A stretch of 64,000 bases of DNA, taken from positions 558,001 through 622,000 of the forward strand of contig NZ_LMIS01000001.1 of the NCBI RefSeq assembly GCF_001428805.1, written 5' to 3'. The translations under genes and the position numbers were made by a program. The notes under the pieces were generated by a model that did not search any database, was not told the origin of the DNA, and worked only from the letters and a program-made list of their open reading frames with translations. Positions 26,212-35,965 of the stretch are shown here, piece by piece (the first letter of the stretch is position 1; every line of letters starts with the position of its first letter). Source of the DNA: Aeromicrobium sp. Root236. Its GTDB lineage: Bacteria; Actinomycetota; Actinomycetes; Propionibacteriales; Nocardioidaceae.

Positions 26212-26240
26212 ACGGCGGGATCCCTCAGGGGTCCCGCCGT
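26212..26240 (+). terminator. intrinsic terminator of sodA
   Basis: A 13-bp stem (26212-26224 with 26228-26240, one G-U pair) with a 3-nt loop, then a four-T run on the plus strand that begins with the last base of the stem (26240-26243). The 3-nt loop is the stop codon of the convergent ctaG/copD gene, and the 3' arm encodes its last residues. Confidence 0.85.
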
Positions 26241-28183
26241 TTTCCGTGCTCGGCGAGGTCGCGGAGCCGGGCGTTGTAGGCCTCGAGCTGCTCGTCGCCC
26301 GTACGGCTCTCGGACCGGTCGAACCGCTTGGCCTCGCGGGCGTCGGACCGGAACCACTGCACGAGGATCGCGATCATCACGAGGATCAGCGGGATCTCCC
26401 CCATGGCCCACGCCATGCCGCCGCCGAGGTACTGGTCGGCGAGCAGGTCCGTGCGGTACGGCCGGTCGAGCGAGCGCCAGTAGTCGCCGGCGAACACCGT
26501 GTTGGACGACATGACCGCGACCGCGAAGAACGCGTGGAACGGCACGGTGACGAGCAGCATCACGAAGCGGACGAGCGGGGCCACGGCGCGCGGTGCCGGA
26601 TCGATGCCGATGAGCACGTAGTAGAACAACGTGCCGACCGCCAGGAAGTGCAGCTCCATGATCGCGTGACCCCAGTGGTTGCCCATCAGGGACTCGAAGG
26701 CGCCGCTGAAGTAGAGCCCGTAGAGGCTGCCGACGAACAGCACCGGACCGACGAGCGGGTGGGTGAAGAACCGCGAGAACCGCGAGTGCAGGAACGCCAG
26801 CAGCATCGTGCGAGGTGCCACCTCGCCTGGCTGACGCGGTCCCGGGAGCGTACGCAGGGCCAGTGTCATCGGCGCGCCGAGCACGAGGAAGATCGGCGCC
26901 ACCATCGACAGGAGCATGTGCGACGCCATGTGGGCGCTGAACAGGACGTGCGAGTAGACCCCCAGGCCGCCGAACGTCGCCCACGCGATGACGACCATGC
27001 CGACCAGCCACGAGATCGTACGGCCGACCGGCCACGCGTCACCGCGCTGGCGCATCGCCCAGACGCCGCGCAGGTAGAGCGCCGTGCCGAGACCCACGAC
27101 GGCCAGCCCCACACCGTTGCCGGACCAGCCCCACAAGAGGCGCATGACGGTCGGTGCAGCGGGCAACGGGCCGCCGAGCAGCTCCTCGATCGGGGTGTTG
27201 AACACGTTCTTGCCCACCGGGGTCGGGGTGCGTGACAGCGCCACCGCCAGCCCCATCGTGGCCGCCATGATGAACAGCTCGGTGACGGCGAGACGCAGGA
27301 ACCCGGCACCCTTGCTCCGGATCCTGCGGCGCTGCTGCCACCCCATCCAGCCGAGGGCTGCGATCGCAGCGACCTTGAGCAGCACCAGCCGGCCGTACGC
27401 CGATCCGAAGACCTCGTCGAACGAGCCGAGCCGCACGGAGGCGTTGACGACGCCTGAGACGCCGATGATGACGAACGCCCAGGTGGCCAGCGTCGAGAAC
27501 CGGGCGACCGCAGGTTCGAGCCGCTTGCTGCCGTGCGTCGCGACCCAGCCGAGTGCCGCAAGACCACCGACCCACAGCGTCACGCCGAGCAGGTGCAGGA
27601 GCAGGCTCGTCGTGGCCAGGTCGTGCGATCCGGACGACGCCGCGTGGCCGGTGAGGGCGATCGGCGCCATACCGGCCAGCGCGAGACCGAGCAGCGCGGC
27701 CAAGGAGCGGGTGCTGAGCGTCCAGCGTGCGCCGACCGCAACCACGGCGGCCAGCAACGCCTGGAGCAGGATGGCGCGGCCCTCGGACGCCTGCGCATAG
27801 CCCGAGACGTAGGGCCACTTGAGTCCGGTCAGCGGAGCGGCGAACGTGTCACCGACCTTGACGAAGAAGTAGAAGATGCTGGCCACGGCCCACACCGTCG
27901 CCCAACGGGCGGCGATGCGGACGGCCCGCACCGACAGCCCCTCGACCTCGGGGCCCGAGGACGGCAGCAGGAACACCGCACCGGCGAGGAACCCGATCAC
28001 CAGCACCGCCGAGGCATCCGTCAGCAGCTTGGTGAAGGGCACCGCCCAGCCGATGAAGTCGCCCGGGGTGGGCAGGTCGCCCACGGCCTCCTGGGGCGCC
28101 CCACCGCCGATCTCGAGCAGCAGGACCAGTGAGACAACCGCCAGCAGGAACGCCAGCAGGACGTCACGGGTTGCGCGTGTCAT
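26225..28183 (-). CDS. CopD / cytochrome c oxidase assembly (CtaG) fusion
   Basis: 652-residue polytopic membrane protein. The N-terminal half is a CopD-like copper-resistance domain (TSLLLHLLGVTLWVGGLAAL near the middle). The C-terminal half is a caa3-type CtaG domain (HVLFSAHMASHMLLSMVAPIFLVLGAP, HAIMELHFLAVG) with His/Met copper ligands. Such fusions are standard in Actinobacteria and deliver copper to cytochrome oxidase. It overlaps copC by 20 bp. A cytoplasmic charged tail ends the protein inside the sodA terminator. Confidence 0.9.
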   Translation of the reverse strand: MTRATRDVLLAFLLAVVSLVLLLEIGGGAPQEAVGDLPTPGDFIGWAVPFTKLLTDASAVLVIGFLAGAVFLLPSSGPEVEGLSVRAVRIAARWATVWAVASIFYFFVKVGDTFAAPLTGLKWPYVSGYAQASEGRAILLQALLAAVVAVGARWTLSTRSLAALLGLALAGMAPIALTGHAASSGSHDLATTSLLLHLLGVTLWVGGLAALGWVATHGSKRLEPAVARFSTLATWAFVIIGVSGVVNASVRLGSFDEVFGSAYGRLVLLKVAAIAALGWMGWQQRRRIRSKGAGFLRLAVTELFIMAATMGLAVALSRTPTPVGKNVFNTPIEELLGGPLPAAPTVMRLLWGWSGNGVGLAVVGLGTALYLRGVWAMRQRGDAWPVGRTISWLVGMVVIAWATFGGLGVYSHVLFSAHMASHMLLSMVAPIFLVLGAPMTLALRTLPGPRQPGEVAPRTMLLAFLHSRFSRFFTHPLVGPVLFVGSLYGLYFSGAFESLMGNHWGHAIMELHFLAVGTLFYYVLIGIDPAPRAVAPLVRFVMLLVTVPFHAFFAVAVMSSNTVFAGDYWRSLDRPYRTDLLADQYLGGGMAWAMGEIPLILVMIAILVQWFRSDAREAKRFDRSESRTGDEQLEAYNARLRDLAEHGKRRDP

Positions 28184-28676
28184 CTCGCCTCCTCAACGGC
28201 GCGAGGAGCAGGGCGATCGCCACAGCCGCGGCCAGGATGCCCCAGAACAGATGAGCGCTGTGACGGTGAAGGAATGTCTTCTCCTCGGGAGGGTCGACCT
28301 GCGTGACCGTACGACCCGTGGTCGCGGAGTAGTGGATCGTGCCCTCGACGGGATGGCCGTCGGCCGAGACGACGCGATACGACGCGGTGTAGCGCCCCTT
28401 CTGGTCGACGTCGGCGACCGTCCCGGTGACCCGGTTGTCGACGGCGCGGACGCCCGTGACGTCGACCTTGCGGCCGTTGGGCGCGGTGACCGAGATGTAG
28501 GCCGGGTTGCCGACGTTCTCGTTGAACGTGAACGTGATCGACGACGGTGCCGTTTGGAGGGTCGTCCCGTCCTTGGGGTCGGACCCGACGAGCGACGCAT
28601 GCGCCGACGCCGGGCCCGACCCCACCAGAAGCAGGACGAGGCTCAGGAGAGCCGCACGGAGAACGACGTTACGCAC
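28164..28676 (-). CDS. copC: CopC copper-binding protein
   Basis: 170 residues. Signal peptide ends ASA, giving mature N-terminal His (His26 in HASLVGSDP), the classic CopC copper ligand. The copper-site region VVSADGHPVEGTIHYS is intact. Unlike short periplasmic CopC, a C-terminal membrane helix (about 145-163, WGILAAAVAIALLLAPL) anchors it to the outer face. The GTG at 28676 overlaps the DUF1775 stop by 8 bp. It should hand copper to the CopD domain encoded next. Confidence 0.9.
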   Translation of the reverse strand: MRNVVLRAALLSLVLLLVGSGPASAHASLVGSDPKDGTTLQTAPSSITFTFNENVGNPAYISVTAPNGRKVDVTGVRAVDNRVTGTVADVDQKGRYTASYRVVSADGHPVEGTIHYSATTGRTVTQVDPPEEKTFLHRHSAHLFWGILAAAVAIALLLAPLRRRDDTRNP

Positions 28677-29337
28677 GACGTCGATTCTCCCGCAGAGCCA
28701 CAACCAGGGCGACGGCCGCCACCGCCAACGCGCCACCACCGAGCCAACGCCCCGTGGTGTCGGAGTCGTCCGTCTCCTTCGCAGGGCTGGGCGCGGCCTT
28801 GGCGTCGTCGACCGGCGCCGTCAGGCTGAGCGTCGGCGCCGGGTGCTCCGGCTCGGTGTCACCCTTCTGCACCTGGTCCCAGGCGACGACCTTGCCGTCG
28901 CTGTAGGTCTGCTCGGCGGTGAACGCGATCTTGCCGGCCTCGGGGAACGGGCCGCCCGAGATCGCGAACTCGTCGAACTGTGAGGGCGGGATGCCCGCGC
29001 CGGTCGACGTCCAGGTGACGGTGCGTACGGCCTTGGTCAGCTCGAAGTCGCCGACCTTGGTCGGCTTGGCGAGCTTGGCCTCGGTGACCGTGACCTTCCA
29101 GCCCGGCTTCGTCTGGGCGTTGAGGAACGCGAAGGGTGTGTCCTCGGGCAGCGTGATGACGAGCTTGGTCGTCGACGCCGTCTCGGACTCGGTCGGCACG
29201 CGGAAGACCGCCTTGCCGAATCCGCCCGGTGCAGCGTCCGTCGAGGACACCGACACGTGGGCGAAGGCGGGGCCGGCGATGCCCACGAGGGCAACCGTGA
29301 TGAGCGCAGCAGACAGCCGCGCGGTGGTGCGATTCAT
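28669..29337 (-). CDS. YcnI-like DUF1775 copper-binding protein
   Basis: 222 residues. Signal peptide ending AFA leaves mature His27 (HVSVSSTDAAPGG), the copper ligand of the YcnI family, with Trp in PGWKVTV. A C-terminal membrane helix and RENRRRA tail anchor it. DUF1775 proteins act as extracytoplasmic copper chaperones. It is first of the coupled ycnI-copC-copD/ctaG unit. Confidence 0.9.
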   Translation of the reverse strand: MNRTTARLSAALITVALVGIAGPAFAHVSVSSTDAAPGGFGKAVFRVPTESETASTTKLVITLPEDTPFAFLNAQTKPGWKVTVTEAKLAKPTKVGDFELTKAVRTVTWTSTGAGIPPSQFDEFAISGGPFPEAGKIAFTAEQTYSDGKVVAWDQVQKGDTEPEHPAPTLSLTAPVDDAKAAPSPAKETDDSDTTGRWLGGGALAVAAVALVVALRENRRRA

Positions 29338-29375
29338 GAAGATGAGCTTTCTGTGAGGGAAGGTGCGAAGCGGGG

Positions 29376-29903
29376 TCAGATCCCGCTCGGCGGTCCCCTC
29401 TCGGCGCGTGAGTGTGCCAGGCGTACGTCATGGAGTGATCGCGTCGCGACCACCGGGGCGAGCGGGCGCCATGACGGGATCGCGGCGACGCGCAGCCCGT
29501 TGGGCGTGACGCGGAGGCCGAGCCGTTCTGCGAGCTGCCACACGAACGCCTCGCCGCGCGCCAGCACGAGCGCGCTGACGCCGGTGGCCAGCGCGTGGGC
29601 GGCCACCATCGACGCCGACATGTGCATCTCACCGGTGGAGCAGCCCAGGTGCACCCAGACCTGGCACAGCACGAGGAGCCCCAGCAGCTGGCCGGGCGTG
29701 ATCCGCCGCGCCGAGAGCAACCAGGCGATCGCCGTGGCGCCGGCAAACGTGGTGAGGACCGCAGCGGTCCCGATCGTCCCTCCGGCGGTCAGGTGACCGG
29801 CGGCTGCCGCGGCGACACAGGCGAGCGCGGCGGCTGTCGAGCGTACGAGCCGGACCGGGCCGGCGGCGGGTCGCAGCGCGACGTCGAACGCGGTCCCGGG
29901 CAC
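29376..29903 (-). CDS. hypothetical membrane protein of the copper block
   Basis: 175 residues with about four membrane helices. A Met/His/Cys-rich loop and helix (VHLGCSTGEMHMSASMVAAH, about 84-103) could bind copper. The C-terminal 60 residues are soluble and basic. I do not recognise the family with certainty. It starts at GTG 29903 and lies 38 bp before the YcnI-like gene on the same strand, so a copper-related role is inferred from context and metal-type residues. Confidence 0.7.
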   Translation of the reverse strand: MPGTAFDVALRPAAGPVRLVRSTAAALACVAAAAAGHLTAGGTIGTAAVLTTFAGATAIAWLLSARRITPGQLLGLLVLCQVWVHLGCSTGEMHMSASMVAAHALATGVSALVLARGEAFVWQLAERLGLRVTPNGLRVAAIPSWRPLAPVVATRSLHDVRLAHSRAERGPPSGI

Positions 29904-30021
29904 GCCCTCAGGCTATCGATCGGCCATTTCGTCGCCGCCACCGGCAGTGGCCCGGCGACGCGATCGGCGCCGGGATCACCGGAGTTCGGGGTGAGCCTCG
30001 TACGTATGTACCGTGTGTCAC

Positions 30022-31236
<1,215 letters not shown>

Positions 31237-31369
31237 GCCTCAGCTGATCCCGCAGTCCGTCCTCGATTCGGAATTCACCCGAATTCTCTGCGATTCCGCG
31301 GTTTTAGGTGCACGAATCTGAATATCATGGCCGCCTCGACTCTCCCTGGAGCGACCAGCTTGCCGAGCC

Positions 31370-32161
31370 ATGCGCCTGCTCCTAGCCCTCGCCGTCGGTG
31401 TCGCGACAGCGCTCGTCGCCGCCCCCGCCCATGCCGGCACCGCCTACAAGGTGTCGTTGTCGGTCTCCGCGACGACGCTCGACTACGGCAAGACCCTGAC
31501 GCTGTCCGGGTCGGTGTCGCCGAAAGCAGCAGGCGCGAAAGTGACGATCCAGCGGAGAGTCGGATCCGGGTCCTGGAAGAGCATCACGACACGGACGCTC
31601 TCTTCGACCAGCAGGTACTCGTACGCGGTGAAGCCCGGACCGGGTGTCGTCGGCTACCGGGTGATCAAGTCCAGGTCCGGGTCACATGCGACGGGAATCA
31701 GCTCGACCCGCACGGTGTCGGTCTACCGCTGGCGCTATCTTGCGGACCTGCCGACTGCGTCGGCCACCAGCATGACGACCGGCACGTTCACCCTCAACAA
31801 TTCCTTCGACACCGCGACCACCCGGTCGTACGCGAAGTCGGTGCGACTGCTGAGCGGTGGGTTCGGACAATGGAGCCTCGTGGGCCTTCACTGTCGCCTG
31901 TTCCAGTCCTCGACCGGTGTCGACGCCACGAACCCGTCGACGAGCGCGGTCTTCACGGCGCAGTATGCGATCTACTACCCCGTGACGGGGAACGGCTACT
32001 ACGACAAGGGCGTCGCGGCCGATCAGTTCCCGCGTGACGCGTACATCCGGATGGCGTCTGATGTCGAGGCGATCAACCTCAGTACGTATCGCTCGGACAG
32101 CGTGCCTGACGTCGTCGACGCAGTCGTGTTCGGATCAGCGCGGGTCAACTGCGCCTCATGA
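31370..32161 (+). CDS. secreted protein with N-terminal Ig-like domain
   Basis: 263 residues. Signal peptide ends AHA. The first mature domain (about 25-115) is an Ig-like beta-sandwich of the kind in actinomycete surface proteins (LSVSATTLDYGKTLTLSGSVSPKAAGAKVTIQRR). The C-terminal half (about 120-263) is a second beta-rich region with two cysteines (LHCRLF and RVNCAS) and a pattern reminiscent of NPCBM-like carbohydrate-binding folds, but not firmly assignable. Probably cell-surface or extracellular. The 133-bp spacer before it is noticeably AT-richer than the surroundings. Confidence 0.7.
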   Translation: MRLLLALAVGVATALVAAPAHAGTAYKVSLSVSATTLDYGKTLTLSGSVSPKAAGAKVTIQRRVGSGSWKSITTRTLSSTSRYSYAVKPGPGVVGYRVIKSRSGSHATGISSTRTVSVYRWRYLADLPTASATSMTTGTFTLNNSFDTATTRSYAKSVRLLSGGFGQWSLVGLHCRLFQSSTGVDATNPSTSAVFTAQYAIYYPVTGNGYYDKGVAADQFPRDAYIRMASDVEAINLSTYRSDSVPDVVDAVVFGSARVNCAS

Positions 32162-32188
32162 TGTCCACGGGCGGAGGCGCCACGCCCC

Positions 32189-33004
32189 TCAGCTGAAGAA
32201 CGTCGCTCCTCCGGGCGGGGCCGGAGACTGCTCGCTGTCCGCGTCGGTGAACGGCGTCTTGCCGGCGAACTTCTCGACGACATCGCGGTAGGGCAGCACC
32301 CGGTACGGGAACGGTGAGCTCGCCGCGCGCCTGGCCAGCGCCTCCCAGGGCAACGCCGACTGCGAGGCGGAGACCAGCACGTTGCCGAACCGGCGGCCCT
32401 TGAGCGTCGCCGGCTCGGCGCTGATCATGACCTGGTCGAAGTGGTCGCGCACACCGCGGACCACCCGGCGCACGTACGGGAACGGCGCGCGGTCGGCGAG
32501 GTTGAGCAGCACGACACCGCCGTCCACCACGACCCTCGCGAGATCGGCGAAGAACTCCGTCGTGGCGAGCTCCGCGGGCACCTGCGCGCCGTCGTACGCA
32601 TCGAGGATCACGACGTCCGCGAAGTCCGCGCGCAGGGCGGCGACGCCGGCGCGACCGTCGACCGGCCGCACCTTGATGCCGCTGTTGCGCGGCAAGGGCA
32701 GCTGTTCGCGCACGAGCGCCGTGACCCGCTCGTCCGGCTCGAGCACGACCTGCGCCGAGGTCGGCCGGGTCGCCGAGACGTACCGCGGGATCGTCATCGC
32801 CGCTCCCCCGACGTGCACGAACCGCAGCGGCACGCCTGGGGTGGCGTGGGCGTCGATCACGTCGGCGATGCGCCGCATGTAGTCGAACTCGAGCCGGCGG
32901 GGATCGTCGAGGTCGACGTGCGACTGGTCCGTGCCGTCGATGCGGAGCGTGTGACCCGACGGGCGGTCGCGGTCCTGGACGATCTCGATCACGCGCTCGG
33001 TCAC
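32189..33004 (-). CDS. spermidine synthase-like methyltransferase-fold protein
   Basis: 271 residues of the polyamine-synthase fold. It has RFVHVGGAAMTIPRYV (co-substrate loop), VVLEPDERVTALVREQ and the acidic catalytic-site strand VVILDAYDGAQVPAEL. It lacks membrane segments. Such short actinomycete homologues are annotated spermidine synthase or fused-MFS-like, but the substrate is unproven. The GTG at 33004 is chosen because it sits immediately in front of VIEIVQDRDRPSG. Divergent from the ABC ATPase gene by 33 bp. Confidence 0.85.
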   Translation of the reverse strand: MTERVIEIVQDRDRPSGHTLRIDGTDQSHVDLDDPRRLEFDYMRRIADVIDAHATPGVPLRFVHVGGAAMTIPRYVSATRPTSAQVVLEPDERVTALVREQLPLPRNSGIKVRPVDGRAGVAALRADFADVVILDAYDGAQVPAELATTEFFADLARVVVDGGVVLLNLADRAPFPYVRRVVRGVRDHFDQVMISAEPATLKGRRFGNVLVSASQSALPWEALARRAASSPFPYRVLPYRDVVEKFAGKTPFTDADSEQSPAPPGGATFFS

Positions 33005-33037
33005 CGGGCCACTGTAGGCGTTGCCTAGGCTGGTGGC

Positions 33038-33826
33038 GTGAGTCAACCGGACGACGTGGTGCTGGGCGTGGACGGCGTCGACTTCGTGCGCGAGGGCAAG
33101 CTGCTCCTGTCCGGGATCGACCTCACGGTGCGTCGCGGTGAGCACTGGGCGCTCATCGGGCCCAACGGCGCCGGCAAGACGACCCTGCTCAACCTGTGCG
33201 GAGCGGTGACCCACCCGACCCGCGGGACCGTTCGCGTGCTCGGCAAGCAGCTGGGCCGGGTCGACATGCGCGAGCTCCGGGGGCACATCGGCTACGTCAA
33301 CCCGCGCCACCCGCTCGAGTCCGACCTGACCGTCGAGCAGGTGGTGCTGACCGGCGTCGCCGGCTCGATCGAGCTGGTCCCTCGATGGACCCCTTCGCAG
33401 GAGGAGCGCGACCGGGCCCGGCTGCTCATGAAGACCCTCGGCGTGGACGTGCCGACGTCGCCGCACTGGCTCACGATGTCGCAGGGCGAGCGCGGCCGTA
33501 CGCTCATCGCCCGAGCCCTGATGCACGACCCGCCGCTGCTCCTGCTGGACGAGCCGTCGACCGGCCTGGACGTCGCCGCCCGCGAACAACTGCTCACGAC
33601 CCTCGACGAGCTGCGCGTCCAGCATCCGGAGACGGCCACCGTGATGGTGACGCACCACTTCGAGGAGCTGCCCCGCTCGACGACGCACGCAGTCCTTCTG
33701 CGTGCCGGGCGCGTGCTCGCATCGGGGCCGGTCGGCGACGTGCTGACGACCGAGCTGGTCAGCGAGTGCTTCGACCACCCGATCCGGATCCAGCACCGCG
33801 ACGGTCGCTGGAGCGCCACCGCCTGA
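33038..33826 (+). CDS. ABC transporter ATP-binding protein (orphan)
   Basis: 262-residue ATPase. Walker A GPNGAGKTT (41-49), variant signature MSQGERGR, Walker B LLLLDEPSTGLD, and switch His in VMVTHHFEELP. The MSQGE signature and overall shape resemble molybdate/ModF-like or iron-chelate ATPases. GTG start. No permease or binding-protein gene adjoins it, so partner and substrate are unknown. Confidence 0.9.
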   Translation: MSQPDDVVLGVDGVDFVREGKLLLSGIDLTVRRGEHWALIGPNGAGKTTLLNLCGAVTHPTRGTVRVLGKQLGRVDMRELRGHIGYVNPRHPLESDLTVEQVVLTGVAGSIELVPRWTPSQEERDRARLLMKTLGVDVPTSPHWLTMSQGERGRTLIARALMHDPPLLLLDEPSTGLDVAAREQLLTTLDELRVQHPETATVMVTHHFEELPRSTTHAVLLRAGRVLASGPVGDVLTTELVSECFDHPIRIQHRDGRWSATA

Positions 33827-33829
33827 GCG

Positions 33830-34867
33830 TCACTCCCGCAGGCCCGCTGCGGTCAGGTCGTCGCCGATCTGCCGCCGGATCTCGTCGGACGCCTCGAGGG
33901 CCGTGATCGACGCCCCCAGGGTCCACCACGGCGTCTGGGTCTCCCCCGCGGCGATGCGGCGAGCCGCCTCGACGGCCTGGAAGTGCAGCCCCGACACCTG
34001 GTCGCCGTGCGGCTCGTCGTACGTCAGCGTGCGGTCCGCGTAGCGCAGCGTCAGCGGGCCCGGGCTGTGGTGTGTCGGCTCGACCGTCAGGACGCCTTCG
34101 GTGCCGACGATCGTGACCTGGTTGGCCAGCAAGCCGTGCAGCGTCGTGGCGACGACCGAGAGCGTGCCGCCGGCGTGGGTCATCGTGGCGCCGAGCTGGC
34201 CGTTGACCCCGTGCGGGTCCTGCTGGCCGAGTGCGGCGATCGACTCGTGCGGTCCGAGCAACGAGGTGACGAACGCGAGCGGGTAGATCCCGAGGTCGAG
34301 CAACGGCCCGCCGGCCAGGGCCGGGTCGAACACCCGATGGCCCTCGGGGAACGCCTCGCCGTACTCGGAGTGGACCGAGGTGAGCTCGCCGAGGCCACCG
34401 AGCTCGACGACCTGGCGGACGACGTCCCACTTGGGGAGGAACATCGTCCACAACGCCTCGGCGCAGTAGAGCCCGGTGCGCTCCGCCACCGCGGCGATCT
34501 TGCGAGCCTGTCCGGCGCTCAGCCCGATCGGCTTCTCCACGAGCACGTGCTTGCCCGCCTCGAGGCTCAACACCGCGAGCTCGAGGTGGGCCGGGTGCGG
34601 GGTCGCGACGTAGACGATGTCGACGTCGTCGAGTGCCGCCAGCTCCTCGTAGCTGCCGACCGCCGTGCGTACGTCGTGCTCCGCGGCGAACTCCTGCGCC
34701 CTGGGCAGTGCCCGCGAGCCAACCGCGACGACCTGCTGACGTGTGTACGCCTGCAGCGACTTCGTGAACTGCTCCGCGATCCAGCCCGGCCCCATCACGC
34801 CCCACCGCAACGTGGGCGCCTCCATGGGGTCGGGCGTACGCGGGGCCGGCAGCGACTCGAGCATCAT
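33830..34867 (-). CDS. Gfo/Idh/MocA-family oxidoreductase
   Basis: 345-residue NAD(P)-dependent dehydrogenase. Rossmann start RWGVMGPGWIAEQFTKSL, the family EKPIGL motif (HVLVEKPIGLSAGQA) with catalytic Lys, and a C-terminal alpha/beta domain. Substrates in the family are sugars, inositols or their derivatives; none can be inferred here. ATGs at 34867, 34864 and 34825 are possible starts. It follows the luciferase-like gene on the same strand with a 10-bp gap. Confidence 0.92.
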   Translation of the reverse strand: MMLESLPAPRTPDPMEAPTLRWGVMGPGWIAEQFTKSLQAYTRQQVVAVGSRALPRAQEFAAEHDVRTAVGSYEELAALDDVDIVYVATPHPAHLELAVLSLEAGKHVLVEKPIGLSAGQARKIAAVAERTGLYCAEALWTMFLPKWDVVRQVVELGGLGELTSVHSEYGEAFPEGHRVFDPALAGGPLLDLGIYPLAFVTSLLGPHESIAALGQQDPHGVNGQLGATMTHAGGTLSVVATTLHGLLANQVTIVGTEGVLTVEPTHHSPGPLTLRYADRTLTYDEPHGDQVSGLHFQAVEAARRIAAGETQTPWWTLGASITALEASDEIRRQIGDDLTAAGLRE

Positions 34868-34877
34868 GCTGAGGACT

Positions 34878-35906
34878 CTAGAGCGCCGCCCGTACGAGCG
34901 GCACGACCTCCCGGCCGTACAGCTCGATGCTGCGCATCAGCTTGTCGTGCGACAGCGTGCCGTTGCTGAACTTCAGGTCGAACCGGTCGATCCCCAGGAT
35001 CTTGGTGTTCCGGACGATCTTGTCGGCGACGGTCTGGGGCGAGCCGACGTACAGCGCACCCTCGGGTCCGGCAGACGCCTCGAACTCGGCGCGGGTCGCC
35101 GGCGGCCAGCCGCGCTCACGACCGATCCTCGTGCGCTGCACCTCGTAGTGCGGCCACAGCTCGTCGAGCGCCTGCTCATCGGTGTCGGCGACGTGACCCG
35201 GCGAGTGGACGCCGATCGGCAGCTGCGGCTTGCCGAGCTGCTCGAGCGCCTGCCGGTAGAGGTCCGCGTACGGCTTGAACTGCGCGGGCGGGCCGCCGAT
35301 GATCGCGAGCATCAGCGGGATGCCGTAACGGGCGGCGCGGATGACCGACTCGGGGCTGCCGCCCACGCCGATCCAGGTCGTGAGGCTCCCGGCGGCGGTC
35401 TTGGGGAACACCTCCTGCCCCTCCAGCGGGGGCCGCAGGTTGCCGGACCACGTGATCGGCCCTTCCTCGCGCAGAGCGGCGAACAGGTCGAGCTTCTCGC
35501 TGAACAGCTCCTCGTACTGGCTGAGGTCGAAGCCGAACAGCGGGAACGACTCCGTGAACGAGCCGCGCCCCAGGATGACCTCCGCGCGGCCGTTGGACAG
35601 CGCATCGAGCGTCGCGAACCGCTCGTAGACGCGGATCGGGTCGTCGGAGCTCAGCACCGTGACTGCGGTGCCGAGGTGGATGTTGGTCGTGCGCGCGGCG
35701 ATCGCGGCGAGCACGACCTCCGGCGCCGTGACGGCGAAGTCCTCGCGGTGGTGCTCCCCCACGCCGAAGAACGCGAGGCCCAGCTCGTCGGCCAGCACCG
35801 CCTGGTCGACGATGTTGCGGATCACCTGGTCGTACGGCAGCGGTGTGCCGTCGTCGCCGAACGTCACGTCGCCGAAGGTGTCGAGACCGAGCTCGAGCTG
35901 TGCCAT
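34878..35906 (-). CDS. luciferase-like (LLM class) flavin-dependent monooxygenase
   Basis: 342-residue bacterial-luciferase-fold enzyme. LAFFGVGEHHREDF and IHLGTAVTVLSSDDPIRVYERFATLDALSNGRAEVILGRGSF are typical of the class II LLM group, which uses FMNH2 or F420. Cofactor and substrate cannot be told apart from sequence alone. It is probably co-transcribed with the downstream oxidoreductase gene. Confidence 0.93.
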   Translation of the reverse strand: MAQLELGLDTFGDVTFGDDGTPLPYDQVIRNIVDQAVLADELGLAFFGVGEHHREDFAVTAPEVVLAAIAARTTNIHLGTAVTVLSSDDPIRVYERFATLDALSNGRAEVILGRGSFTESFPLFGFDLSQYEELFSEKLDLFAALREEGPITWSGNLRPPLEGQEVFPKTAAGSLTTWIGVGGSPESVIRAARYGIPLMLAIIGGPPAQFKPYADLYRQALEQLGKPQLPIGVHSPGHVADTDEQALDELWPHYEVQRTRIGRERGWPPATRAEFEASAGPEGALYVGSPQTVADKIVRNTKILGIDRFDLKFSNGTLSHDKLMRSIELYGREVVPLVRAAL

Positions 35907-35965
35907 GTCATCTCCCGGGTTGAGGTACGCCCGTTCAACGCCGCGGCGTCGAGGACTGTTCCCGG

